64,000 bases of DNA from Eggerthellaceae bacterium (GTDB lineage Bacteria > Actinomycetota > Coriobacteriia > Coriobacteriales > Eggerthellaceae), in the NCBI GenBank assembly GCA_910575165.1, contig CAJTDS010000013.1, positions 1-64,000 of the forward strand. The letters run 5' to 3'. The translations under genes and the position numbers were made by a program. This document shows, in pieces, positions 45,992-54,318 of the stretch. The notes below the pieces were generated by a model. That model was not told where the DNA came from. It was given only the letters and a program-made list of their open reading frames with translations, and searched no databases. Positions within the stretch are counted from its first letter, which is position 1, and the number at the start of each line of letters is the position of its first letter.

Positions 45992-47230
45992 ATGATGCAG
46001 ACCAACCTTCCCCTGAGCCGGCGCTCGTTCATCGCGGCGTCTGCGGTTCTCGCGGCAGCTGCTGCCTGCGTCCCTTCCATCGCCTACGCCGACCCGACGT
46101 CGGCGGAGAAGATGGCAGAGGCTGACGAGGTGCGCTCTCGGGTGTCTGCCATGAATTCCGATTTGGAACGTCTTGCCGAAGAGTACTATGCGGCCCTTGA
46201 CGAGCACGACGCTGCCGTCATCGCCCGGGACGAGGCCCAAGGCCGCATCGACGAGGCGTCCTCCCATATCCGCCAGCTTCAGGAGAAGCTGGGGACCCGC
46301 GCCACCAGCATGTACCGCACCGGCAATTCCAGCATGCTCGACATGCTGCTGGGCGCTACCACGTTCGAGCAGTTCGTCACCAACTGGAGCCTGCTCACGA
46401 AGATGAACAAGCAGGACGCGCTGCTCATCAACCAGACCAAGGAGCTTCGCCAGCAGATAGAGGTCGAGGAGCAGGAGTTCGCCAACCAGGAGCGCATCGC
46501 ATCCGAGAAGGCCGAGCAGGCCCGCACCACCAAGGAGCAGGCGGAGGTGACCGTTTCCGCCCTGCAGGCCGAGCTCGACTCTCTCGACGAGGAGGCGCGG
46601 CAGCTGCTGCTGAAGGAGGAAGAGGAGGCTGCTGCCGCCCTGCGCGCCGCCGAGGCCGAGCGGCTGGCCCGCGAACAGGAGGAGGCGGAGCGCCAGGCCC
46701 GCGAGCAGGCGGCTCAGAACCAGCCGCAGCAGACCGTGTCCGACCCCGAGCCCAGCACCGGGAATAACGACCCGGAGCCGAACCCCAGCACGCCTGAAGA
46801 GCCGGAAACCCCCAGCGACCCCGGCAACAGCTGGACCGAGCCCGACCCTGAGCCCGAGCCCGACCCGACCCCCAGCATGCCCGCGCCGCCGGCCAACGGG
46901 TCGGTGGTGGCCTATGCCGAGTACTGCCTGGGCACGCCTTACGTGTGGGGCGGCAACACGCCGGGAGTGGGCCTTGACTGCTCCGGCCTTACCTACTGGT
47001 GCTACCAGCAGGTGGGCATCACCATCCCGCGTACCACGTACGGCATGAAGGATGCCGCCTCGTGGGTGGGGGCCGTCTCCGAAGCGCAGCCCGGAGACAT
47101 CCTGTGGAGCTACGGCCATGTGGGCATCTGCACCGAAGCGGGAGGGGGGACCTACATCCATGCCCCAACCTTCGGGCAGGTGGTGAGCTATTCCAGCTGG
47201 CCGCAGTTCTCCTACGCGCTGCGGTTCTAG
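45992..47230 (+). CDS. NlpC/P60 cell-wall endopeptidase with coiled coil
   Basis: Secreted peptidoglycan hydrolase, 412 residues. The signal has twin Arg (LSRRSFIAASAVLAAAAA) and a cleavage region SIAYADP. A long coiled coil follows (about residues 33-225), rich in Ala/Glu with LAREQEEAERQAREQ near its end, then a Pro/Glu/Asp linker with PEPEPDP runs (about 245-305), then the NlpC/P60 domain with catalytic Cys in VGLDCSGLTYW, His in YGHVGIC, and third residue in YIHAP. It resembles RipA/CwlO-type enzymes that split septal or lateral wall. ATG 45992 has AAAGG seven bases upstream; upstream ATG 45857 gives no signal peptide. Confidence 0.9.
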   Translation: MMQTNLPLSRRSFIAASAVLAAAAACVPSIAYADPTSAEKMAEADEVRSRVSAMNSDLERLAEEYYAALDEHDAAVIARDEAQGRIDEASSHIRQLQEKLGTRATSMYRTGNSSMLDMLLGATTFEQFVTNWSLLTKMNKQDALLINQTKELRQQIEVEEQEFANQERIASEKAEQARTTKEQAEVTVSALQAELDSLDEEARQLLLKEEEEAAAALRAAEAERLAREQEEAERQAREQAAQNQPQQTVSDPEPSTGNNDPEPNPSTPEEPETPSDPGNSWTEPDPEPEPDPTPSMPAPPANGSVVAYAEYCLGTPYVWGGNTPGVGLDCSGLTYWCYQQVGITIPRTTYGMKDAASWVGAVSEAQPGDILWSYGHVGICTEAGGGTYIHAPTFGQVVSYSSWPQFSYALRF

Positions 47231-47251
47231 GCGGCACGGGAAACCATTGGC

Positions 47252-47279
47252 AGGCGCGCTCTCAAGGGCGCGCCTTTTT
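47252..47279 (+). terminator. Terminator after the NlpC/P60 gene
   Basis: AGGCGCGC pairs with GCGCGCCT around TCTCAAGG and runs into TTTTT. Confidence 0.85.
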
Positions 47280-47356
47280 CATGCGCTGCGCTCGGGCCGC
47301 TCGTTTTGGGGCCCCGGGCCGAAGTGCGCACGCGTTCGAGGGAGGGGAGGGAGCGG

Positions 47357-49474
47357 TTATCGGCGTCGGATGCGTCGCGCAAGCTTGCCCAGGGCGTTCG
47401 ACACGAAGGCAGCTTCGGGCACCTTGAAGGCCAGGGCCAATCCGAAGGTCACCGCCAGCGAGAGCAGTCCGCCTGCCGCGGTGTAGCCCAAAGCCTGCAG
47501 GATGGAGCCGGACAACGGCGCGATGAAGTGCTCCAAGGCCCGAAGCGTCCCCCAGCCGGCCGCGGCGCCCAGGCCGCCGAAGGCAAGGCCCAGCACTGTA
47601 GGCCTCACAAGGCGCCGCAGGCCGAAGGATCCCAGGCGCAGCCTCAGGTACATCCACAGGCACGCATCAAGAACCACGCCGAACAGCACGTCGCCCCATG
47701 CGATGACGTTGATGGAGACCAGATGGGGGTTGGCCGCGCCCCAGGCCGTAAGCGTCACCTGAGCCAAAGATGCGACCAGGCTGAAAAGGGCGAACACCCC
47801 GGTCCGGCGCAGGCTGCTGAACACCTTCTGATAGTAGGCGCTCAAGGCGTAGACGGGAAGGGCCAGCGCGAACGTGGCAAGGTAGGAGGCGATTACCGCG
47901 GCGGCGTCCATGGTGAAGGCCCCCGCATGGTAAAGCGTGATGAGCGGCAGCGAGAACACGACCAGGTACAGCGCGAAGGGAATCATGAGGAAGAGTATCT
48001 GGGCGGAGCCGGAGACGACGCCCCGCTTGACGCCGGCCATGTTTCCCTCGGCGTGCATATCGGCCAGCTCGGTGAACATGGCCGTGGTGATGGGGACGGC
48101 CAGAAACGAGTAGGGCAGCGTGAACCACAGGCGCGAGTAGGCGATCACCGACGGGCCGTAGTCGACGAACACGTAGCTGGCAGCGTTCTGCACCGACACC
48201 ACCGCGAACGTGCACACGGTGACTAGCAGGATGGGGACCCCCAGCCGCAGCGTCTCGGCAAGGGCCGGGTCGCGCAGGTTGATGCGGGGCCGCAGCCGGA
48301 TGCCGTTGCGGCGCAGGGCCGGCAGCTGCAAGGCCATCTGCATGAACACGCCCAGGGGGTTGCCCACGGCGATGACGTAGAGCGCCGCCTGCGGGTCATG
48401 GGGCGCCAGGCAGGCGTAGACGACGAAGGTGGCGATGACCACCACGTTGTTGGCCACCGGCGCGATGGCGGGCCACAGGTAGTCGCGGTTCGCGTTGAGC
48501 AGCCCTCCCAGAATAGTGCTCGCCCCGTAGAAGACCACCTGGATGGCGAAGAACTGGAACAGGAACACGGCGCTTGCCATGGTGCTCTGGTCGGAATAGA
48601 AGCTCTGTGTGTAGATGATGGCCGACGGGAAGGCCATGCAGACGGCTGCCAGCACGACGCAGAGCAGAAAAACGAGCGTGAGCAGGTTCGAGGCATACTC
48701 GTTGCCCGCCTTGTCCCCCAGGCGCTTCTTCGTGGACAGGTACACGGGCAGAAACGCGGTGACGATCATGCCGCCCGCCACCAGCTCGTAGAGCATGTTG
48801 GGCAGGTTGTTAGCCACCGCGTAGGCGCTCGAGAGCATGGTCGAGCCGAGGGCGAAGGCCATGGCCCAGGTGCGCCCGAAGCCGGTGATGCGGGAGACGA
48901 TCACGCAGAGGCTCATGAGCGCCGCCGAGGAGCCCACGTCCTTTCCCTCGCCGCGCGCCGCCAGGGCGCCATCGCCGGCTTCCCGGACGCGCTGCGTCGT
49001 CTTGGCGGGCGCAGGGGCGCCGTGTCGGGCCCGAAGCCGCAGGGCGGCCGTGGTCGCGCTCGATTCGGCTTCGGGGCAAGGGCTGTCCGGGCGCTCGAAG
49101 GCGACGGCTTGCGAGGCGGGCCGCTGCCGGTAGCGGCCGCGCAGGCTTTCCGAGGGGGCGCCGGAGAAGTCGGAAAGCGACGTTTGGGGGGCGAGCGGGT
49201 CGGATGCGCGGGTGCGGTCGGTGCCGGCATGGGAGCCACCCACGTAGATGCGTGCGGTTTCACCTGGGGAGGCCAAAGGTTCGGTCCTGGACGGGTCGCC
49301 TGCGACGACGGTCCTGGCGGGACGGCGCGAACGGTCGGAAACGACGGATTCGGCTACGGCTGCGACAACGACGGTACGGTCGACGCCGGCGTGGCGGCCG
49401 CCCACGAACAGCTCGGACGTGCGGCCGGGGTTGACCGGACGGGCGTGGCGGGCATGGGAGCTATTCTGAGCCAT
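47357..49474 (-). CDS. murJ: Lipid II flippase MurJ with repeated N-terminal extension
   Basis: Flips lipid II for wall synthesis. The MurJ core of about 14 helices starts near residue 183 (ALMSLCVIVSRITGFGRT) and includes NNLPNMLYELVAGGMIVTAF and LGGLLNANRDYLWPAIAP. The preceding about 180 hydrophilic residues are extra. They contain the same 18-residue motif twice, GRTSELFVGGRHAGVDRT (17-34) and GETARIYVGGSHAGTDRT (71-88), 54 residues apart. Coriobacterial and other actinobacterial MurJ proteins can carry cytoplasmic extensions, but I do not know this motif. ATG 49474 lacks a close ribosome site, so the start may differ. Confidence 0.88.
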   Translation of the reverse strand: MAQNSSHARHARPVNPGRTSELFVGGRHAGVDRTVVVAAVAESVVSDRSRRPARTVVAGDPSRTEPLASPGETARIYVGGSHAGTDRTRASDPLAPQTSLSDFSGAPSESLRGRYRQRPASQAVAFERPDSPCPEAESSATTAALRLRARHGAPAPAKTTQRVREAGDGALAARGEGKDVGSSAALMSLCVIVSRITGFGRTWAMAFALGSTMLSSAYAVANNLPNMLYELVAGGMIVTAFLPVYLSTKKRLGDKAGNEYASNLLTLVFLLCVVLAAVCMAFPSAIIYTQSFYSDQSTMASAVFLFQFFAIQVVFYGASTILGGLLNANRDYLWPAIAPVANNVVVIATFVVYACLAPHDPQAALYVIAVGNPLGVFMQMALQLPALRRNGIRLRPRINLRDPALAETLRLGVPILLVTVCTFAVVSVQNAASYVFVDYGPSVIAYSRLWFTLPYSFLAVPITTAMFTELADMHAEGNMAGVKRGVVSGSAQILFLMIPFALYLVVFSLPLITLYHAGAFTMDAAAVIASYLATFALALPVYALSAYYQKVFSSLRRTGVFALFSLVASLAQVTLTAWGAANPHLVSINVIAWGDVLFGVVLDACLWMYLRLRLGSFGLRRLVRPTVLGLAFGGLGAAAGWGTLRALEHFIAPLSGSILQALGYTAAGGLLSLAVTFGLALAFKVPEAAFVSNALGKLARRIRRR

Positions 49475-49511
49475 AGCGCGTAAAGGCGCACCCCTTAGAG
49501 TAGACAGCGAC

Positions 49512-49517
49512 TATAAT
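49512..49517 (+). promoter_or_regulatory. -10 box for nadK
   Basis: A perfect TATAAT 35 bases before the nadK ATG; no clear -35 at 17 bases. Confidence 0.45.
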
Positions 49518-49552
49518 GGCTCCATCATATCCCTCTGCGAAGGAACGGGCTC

Positions 49553-50464
49553 ATGCATATCCTCATCGTACGCAATAACTCCAACAGACAGGCCATGGAG
49601 GCGTCGCTCCTTCTGGGGCTTTATCTGGACAATCAGGGCATCGACCACACCGTATGCGACCTTGGCGGCCCCGACTGCAGCGACCGCGACGAGCGGCTGT
49701 GCGCCGCCGCGCGTCAAAGCGCCCTTGCCGTGGTTTTGGGCGGCGATGGCACCATGCTCAAGACCTCGCATCTGGTGGGATCTGCCGCCGTGCCCATCCT
49801 GGGGATCAACTTCGGGCATCTAGGCTTTCTGGCCAACCCCAACGACGAGGGGGTCGTCGCGTTGGTAGGCCAGGCTCTTGCTGGCGAGCTTGCCGAAGAG
49901 CGCCGGACGAACCTTGCGGTGACGGTGGTCTGCGAAGGGCAGCGCGACCCCTTCGAGGACGGGTGGGGGGACGGTGCGCCCGAAGCGTTCGCATCGGCAC
50001 AGGGCCGATGCGCCCCGGCATCGTTTTTCGCTCTCAACGAGCTGGCGGTGACCCGCGGCGCGAACGGGCGCGTGATCGAGGTGGGGCTCACCATCGCCGG
50101 TCAGCCCATCGACGACGTGCGCGGCGACGGATTCGTGGTGGCCTCTGCCACGGGCTCGACCGCCTACGCCCTCTCCGCCGGCGGACCCGTGCTCGCTCCG
50201 CTCTCGAAGAACCTGGTGGCCGTGCCCATCTCCCCCCACTCGCTGCGCAGCCGCGCCATCGTGACGGACCCCTCCGACGTGGTGGAGCTTGACCTGTCGC
50301 GCAACGGCGAGGGGCGCGACGCCACGGTGTTCATCGACGGGGACCTGCTGGACCTGCCGTCGGCGCCCCGGCGCATCTACGTGCAGCGCGGCGACGCGCC
50401 CACGGTGCTGCTGCGAAGCGGCAGCCAGCGCTTCTACCGCCACGTCTCGGAGGTGTTCTTCTAG
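49553..50464 (+). CDS. nadK: NAD kinase
   Basis: Makes NADP from NAD and ATP or polyphosphate; cytoplasmic. 303 residues. The GGDG motif is VVLGGDGTMLKT, with GINFGHLGFLANP and the donor-binding ASATGSTAYALSAGGP, then ISPHSLRSR. AAGGA lies nine bases before the ATG. It is divergent from murJ and followed by a symporter gene after about 145 bases. Confidence 0.95.
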   Translation: MHILIVRNNSNRQAMEASLLLGLYLDNQGIDHTVCDLGGPDCSDRDERLCAAARQSALAVVLGGDGTMLKTSHLVGSAAVPILGINFGHLGFLANPNDEGVVALVGQALAGELAEERRTNLAVTVVCEGQRDPFEDGWGDGAPEAFASAQGRCAPASFFALNELAVTRGANGRVIEVGLTIAGQPIDDVRGDGFVVASATGSTAYALSAGGPVLAPLSKNLVAVPISPHSLRSRAIVTDPSDVVELDLSRNGEGRDATVFIDGDLLDLPSAPRRIYVQRGDAPTVLLRSGSQRFYRHVSEVFF

Positions 50465-50608
50465 ACCCTGCGTTGCGACCTTGCCGGGCTCCGTGAAGCC
50501 CGCTTGGCCCGGGAAGCGGACATTGTGGCGGGGATGCGGCCTCCTATCGTGTAAAATCCGGCACCAGAGGAGTTTCGGGGAATCTCGGCAAACACAGAAA
50601 GGAGAGCC

Positions 50609-52123
50609 ATGGAGGGTCTCAACGACATGCTCGTCGCCGTAACGGGCGAAATCGACGGGTTCATGTACACCTACATCCTGGTGATACTGCTCGTCTTCGT
50701 GGGTATCTACTTCTCCGTGCGGACGAAGTTCGTGCAGGTGCGCTACATCAAGGACATGTTCACGCAGCTGACGGAGAAGAAGCACGTTCCCGGCCAGAAG
50801 TCCATCTCGTCGTTCCAGGCGCTCATGGTGTCCACGGCTAGTCGTGTCGGCACCGGCAACATCGCCGGTGTGGCCACGGCTATTGCCACGGGCGGCCCGG
50901 GTGCCGTGGTGTGGATGTGGATCATGTGCATCGTGGGCGCCGCCTCGGCGTTCATCGAGAGCACCTTGGCCCAGATCTGGAAGGTGCGCGGCAAGGAAGG
51001 GGAGTACCGGGGCGGCCCGGCCTACTACATCGACCAGGCCTTGGGCAAGCGCTGGCTGGCCATCCTGTTCGCGGTGCTGCTCATCCTCTGCTTCGCCTTC
51101 GGCTTCAACGGCCTGCAGGCCTACAACGCCGCAAGCGCGCTGGAGTACTACATCCCCGACTACGCCACCAACGGCGCCGCCATCGCCGTGGGCATCGTGC
51201 TGGCCGTGTTCACCGCCTTCGTCATCTTCGGCGGCGCGTCCCGCATCTCCATCATCACCTCCATCATCGTGCCCGTCATGGCCATCGCCTACATCGCGCT
51301 GGCCGTATGGACCACGGTGACCAACCTCGGCGAGATCCCCGCGGTGTTCTCCACCATGTTCGCCTCCGCCTTCAACTTCCAGTCCATCGCGGGCGGCTTC
51401 GCGGGCTCGGTGGTCATGCTGGGCATCAAGCGCGGCCTGTTCTCCAACGAAGCTGGCATGGGCTCGGCCCCCAACGCCGCCGCAACCGCCAGCGTCTCGC
51501 ATCCCTGCAAGCAGGGCCTGGTGCAGAGCCTGTCCGTCTACATCGACACGCTGGTCATCTGCACCTGCTCCGCCATGATGGTCATGGTGTTCTACGTGCA
51601 GAACCCCGCCGCGGCCGAAGCGCTCAACGGCATGCCGCTCGTGCAGATGGCGGTGAACAACTCCGTGGGCGAGATGGGCATTCACTTCATGACCTTCGCC
51701 ATCTTCGCCTTCGCGTTCTCCAGCCTCATCGGCAACTACTTCTACGCCGAGAGCAACTTCCGCTTCATCACGAAGAACCGCTGGGCTTTGTTCGTCTTCC
51801 GCGTGCTGTGCCTGGCCTTCATCTACTACGGTGCGGTGAACAGCTTCGACTTGGCGTGGAACCTGGCCGACATCTTCATGGGCTTCATGGCCATCGTGAA
51901 CCTGATCGCCATCCTGCTTCTGGGCAAGTGGGCGCTTCGGGCCTTGGACGACTACACCGCCCAGCGCAAGGCCGGCAAGGACCCGGTGTTCGTGGCCGAG
52001 CACATCCAGGGCCTGCCCGCCACCGAGTGCTGGCACGTGGATCAGCTGGAGGAGTTCGGCCCCAGTCCCGTGAAGGAGTACCTGGAGGAGGCCATCGACA
52101 CCGACTTCGTTACCCTGAAGTAG
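50609..52123 (+). CDS. Sodium:alanine/glycine symporter (AGCS family)
   Basis: Membrane importer of 504 residues with about 11 helices. The AGCS signatures are VSTASRVGTGNIAGVATAIATGGPGAVVWMW (about residues 74-104, cited by position) and GLFSNEAGMGSAPNAAATA (about 275-293). The last 60 residues are hydrophilic and end in EYLEEAIDTDFVTLK, a tail of unknown role. AAGGAG precedes the ATG. Imports alanine or glycine with Na+; exact preference unknown. Confidence 0.92.
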   Translation: MEGLNDMLVAVTGEIDGFMYTYILVILLVFVGIYFSVRTKFVQVRYIKDMFTQLTEKKHVPGQKSISSFQALMVSTASRVGTGNIAGVATAIATGGPGAVVWMWIMCIVGAASAFIESTLAQIWKVRGKEGEYRGGPAYYIDQALGKRWLAILFAVLLILCFAFGFNGLQAYNAASALEYYIPDYATNGAAIAVGIVLAVFTAFVIFGGASRISIITSIIVPVMAIAYIALAVWTTVTNLGEIPAVFSTMFASAFNFQSIAGGFAGSVVMLGIKRGLFSNEAGMGSAPNAAATASVSHPCKQGLVQSLSVYIDTLVICTCSAMMVMVFYVQNPAAAEALNGMPLVQMAVNNSVGEMGIHFMTFAIFAFAFSSLIGNYFYAESNFRFITKNRWALFVFRVLCLAFIYYGAVNSFDLAWNLADIFMGFMAIVNLIAILLLGKWALRALDDYTAQRKAGKDPVFVAEHIQGLPATECWHVDQLEEFGPSPVKEYLEEAIDTDFVTLK

Positions 52124-52154
52124 GTTCGCTGACCGCACCGCTTCGCTATAATGG

Positions 52155-52192
52155 AGCCCGCAGGCGCCCGTACGGGGCCTGCGGGCTTCTTT
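52155..52192 (+). terminator. Terminator after the AGCS gene, overlapping a -10 region
   Basis: AGCCCGCAGGC pairs with GCCTGCGGGCT, loop 11 nt, then TCTTTC. TATAAT at 52147-52152 lies immediately before the left arm, so a transcript for the next gene would start inside the stem. Confidence 0.75.
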
Positions 52193-52208
52193 CGGAAAGG
52201 TGGTAGCC

Positions 52209-52490
52209 GTGGCTGAGGACGATCATCGGGCGGGGGATTGGCTCCATCGCGACCAGCGCCGTCGCGCCCGCGAGGAGGGGCCGCTGCAGCAGCCGAGCTC
52301 CGCGCCGGCGAAGTGGTACGACCAGACCTTCTGGATCGTGGTGTTCCTGGTGGTATTCTGGCCGGCGGGCATCGTGCTTGCATGGAGGAGCCGCTGGCCG
52401 CTGGCCGGCAAGCTGCTGGCCACGTTGTTCGTGGTCGCCTGTATCTACCTGGCGCTTTCCATGCAGGCCTACGTGCGGGGGCTGGGCTAG
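52209..52490 (+). CDS. Small two-helix membrane protein, unknown function
   Basis: 93 residues. The charged N-terminal half (HRAGDWLHRDQRRRAREEG) is cytoplasmic by the positive-inside rule; then KWYDQTFWIVVFLVVFWPAG starts the first helix, a basic loop (WRSRWPLAGK), and a second helix LLATLFVVACIYLAL. The KWYDQTFWIV pattern is common in short actinobacterial membrane proteins of unknown role. GTG 52209 has GGAAAGG eight bases upstream. Promoter TATAAT at 52147-52152. Confidence 0.7.
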   Translation: MAEDDHRAGDWLHRDQRRRAREEGPLQQPSSAPAKWYDQTFWIVVFLVVFWPAGIVLAWRSRWPLAGKLLATLFVVACIYLALSMQAYVRGLG

Positions 52491-52526
52491 CCCCTATGGC
52501 GGTTTGTTGTGGTCTCGCCGATGCCG

Positions 52527-52556
52527 TCACTTTAGTACTCTACTGTGATAAAGTGA
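52527..52556. promoter_or_regulatory. Inverted repeat ahead of the his operon
   Basis: TCACTTTA and TAAAGTGA are exact complements 14 bases apart, in AT-rich sequence about 80 bases before hisZG. It could be an operator over the promoter. No his leader peptide rich in His codons and no T-box consensus are present. Confidence 0.5.
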
Positions 52557-52638
52557 TGACACGGTAGGGTTCCCACCGGACTCAGGCGTCTGGAGGGAGC
52601 GTGATGTGGAAGCTCCCGCAGAAGAAGGATCGAAGGGC

Positions 52639-54303
52639 ATGATCTACAGCACCCCCCAGGGGTTCCGCGATATTCTCCCCGACGAGGCCCAGCGCCGCGA
52701 AGCGCTCGTGCGCCGTCTGCAGGACCTGTTCGCCGAGGCGGGCTATGCGCCCATCGAGACGCCCACGCTCGAGGTCATGGCCGTGGCCGACGCGGGCGGC
52801 CGCATGCCCGCGTCGCCCTTTCGGCTGTTCGACGCCAGCGGCACGCTTCTCGCCATGCGCCCCGACGTCACGTCCCAGATCGCGCGGGTATGCGCCACCA
52901 GGCTGGCCGCGCAGGACGGCCCCGTTCGCCTGCGCTACACCCAGCGCGTCTTTCGCGAGGCGAAGAACCCCTTCCGTGCCGATCCGCGGGAGGAGACCCA
53001 GATCGGCATCGAGTGCGTCGGCGCCGGCGGCGCGGCCGTCGATGCCGAGGTGGTCGGCCTGGCGGCCCGGGCCCTGGAGCTTTGCGGCGTGGGGGAGTTC
53101 ACCATCGCCGTGGCGTTCGTGGGGGTGCTGCGGCAGCTGCTGGAGTCCTGCGGGGCGCCCGAGCCGTGGAGGCGCGCGGTCCTGGAGGCCTACCATGCCT
53201 CCGACCTCGTGGAGGTCGACCGGCTCTGCTCGGATGCGGCATGCGTGGCTCCGGTGTACGGCTCGGCCATCGCCTCGCTTGCCCGCATTCGCGGCGGGCG
53301 CGGCGCCGTTGCGGAGGCGGAGGCCCTTGCGGGCCCCCTGGGTTGCGCCGGCTGCCTGGCCGAGCTTAAGAGCCTCGTCGACGAGCTCGACCGGCGGGGC
53401 CTGGGCGAGCGGCTGCTTGTCGACTTCTCCATCATGAGCTCGTTCGATTACTACACCGGGTTCGTGTTCGAGGTGTTCGCCCCCGCTCGCGCCGACGCCT
53501 TGGCCCGGGGCGGGCGCTACGACAACATGCTCGGCTCCTACGGGGCAAGCCGCCCGGCGGCCGGGTTCGCCCTGGGGCTGGAGGCCTGTATGGAGGCTGC
53601 CGAGCAGCAAGGCGCTCCAACGTCGGGCGAGGCTCGTCCGCTGCGCGTGGCCGTGCCGAAAGGCTCGCTCAACGCCGACGCCATCGCCGTGCTTGCCGGC
53701 GCAGGCTTGGACGTTTCGGGGCTTGCGCATCCGGGCCGCTCGCTCATCATCAGAAACCCCGGCGTCGAGTACCTTATCGTGCGCCCCTCGGATGCGCCGG
53801 CCTTGGTGGCCCTGGGCGCTGCCGACTGCGGCATCTGCGGGCTCGACTCGCTCCTGGAAACCGATGCGAGCGTGGTTCAGCTTGCCGACCTGCGCTTCGG
53901 CGCCTGCCGCTTCATCGTGGCCGAGCCCGCTGGCACCTCCGACGAGGTGCGTGAGCGCTACGAGCGCCACGGCTCGGTGAGGGTGGCTACGAAGTACCCC
54001 CGCATCGCGCAGCGCTACTACGAGGGACGCTGCATGAAGTGCGACATCGTAGCCCTGCACGGCAACATCGAGCTGGCGCCGCTCACCGGCTTGGCCGAGC
54101 AGATCGTCGACATCACTGCCACAGGCGCTACGCTTCGGGAGAACAACCTGGTCATCGTCGACGACGTGCTCTCGTCCACGGCCCGCTTCTTCGCCAACGG
54201 CTCGGCCTTGCGCACCGACGAGCGCATAGGCGAGCTGGCAGCGCGTCTGTCGGATTTCGCAGCAACGCAACCCTTCGAGCCCATCGCCGGTTCGACGAAC
54301 TAG
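52639..54303 (+). CDS. hisZG: Fused HisZ-HisG ATP phosphoribosyltransferase
   Basis: First enzyme of histidine synthesis, joining ATP and PRPP. Residues 1 to about 323 are HisZ, a HisRS-like regulatory subunit without charging function: YSTPQGFRDILPDEAQRREA, AMRPDVTSQIAR, YTQRVFREAKNP and GGRYDNMLGSYG. After a short linker, residues from about 333 are short-form HisG: LRVAVPKGSLNADAI, DCGICGLDSLLE, and VDITATGATLRENNLV. In other bacteria these are separate subunits of a hetero-octamer. ATG 52639 is the usual HisZ start; GTG 52606, which has the better ribosome site, would add 11 residues. Confidence 0.93.
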   Translation: MIYSTPQGFRDILPDEAQRREALVRRLQDLFAEAGYAPIETPTLEVMAVADAGGRMPASPFRLFDASGTLLAMRPDVTSQIARVCATRLAAQDGPVRLRYTQRVFREAKNPFRADPREETQIGIECVGAGGAAVDAEVVGLAARALELCGVGEFTIAVAFVGVLRQLLESCGAPEPWRRAVLEAYHASDLVEVDRLCSDAACVAPVYGSAIASLARIRGGRGAVAEAEALAGPLGCAGCLAELKSLVDELDRRGLGERLLVDFSIMSSFDYYTGFVFEVFAPARADALARGGRYDNMLGSYGASRPAAGFALGLEACMEAAEQQGAPTSGEARPLRVAVPKGSLNADAIAVLAGAGLDVSGLAHPGRSLIIRNPGVEYLIVRPSDAPALVALGAADCGICGLDSLLETDASVVQLADLRFGACRFIVAEPAGTSDEVRERYERHGSVRVATKYPRIAQRYYEGRCMKCDIVALHGNIELAPLTGLAEQIVDITATGATLRENNLVIVDDVLSSTARFFANGSALRTDERIGELAARLSDFAATQPFEPIAGSTN

Positions 54304-54318
54304 AGGAAGGAACTTGCC

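Noticed and set aside
52557-52638. Histidine attenuator leader peptide
   Set aside because: The only small frame with a ribosome site contains no His codons, and no terminator/antiterminator pair with a T-run is evident.
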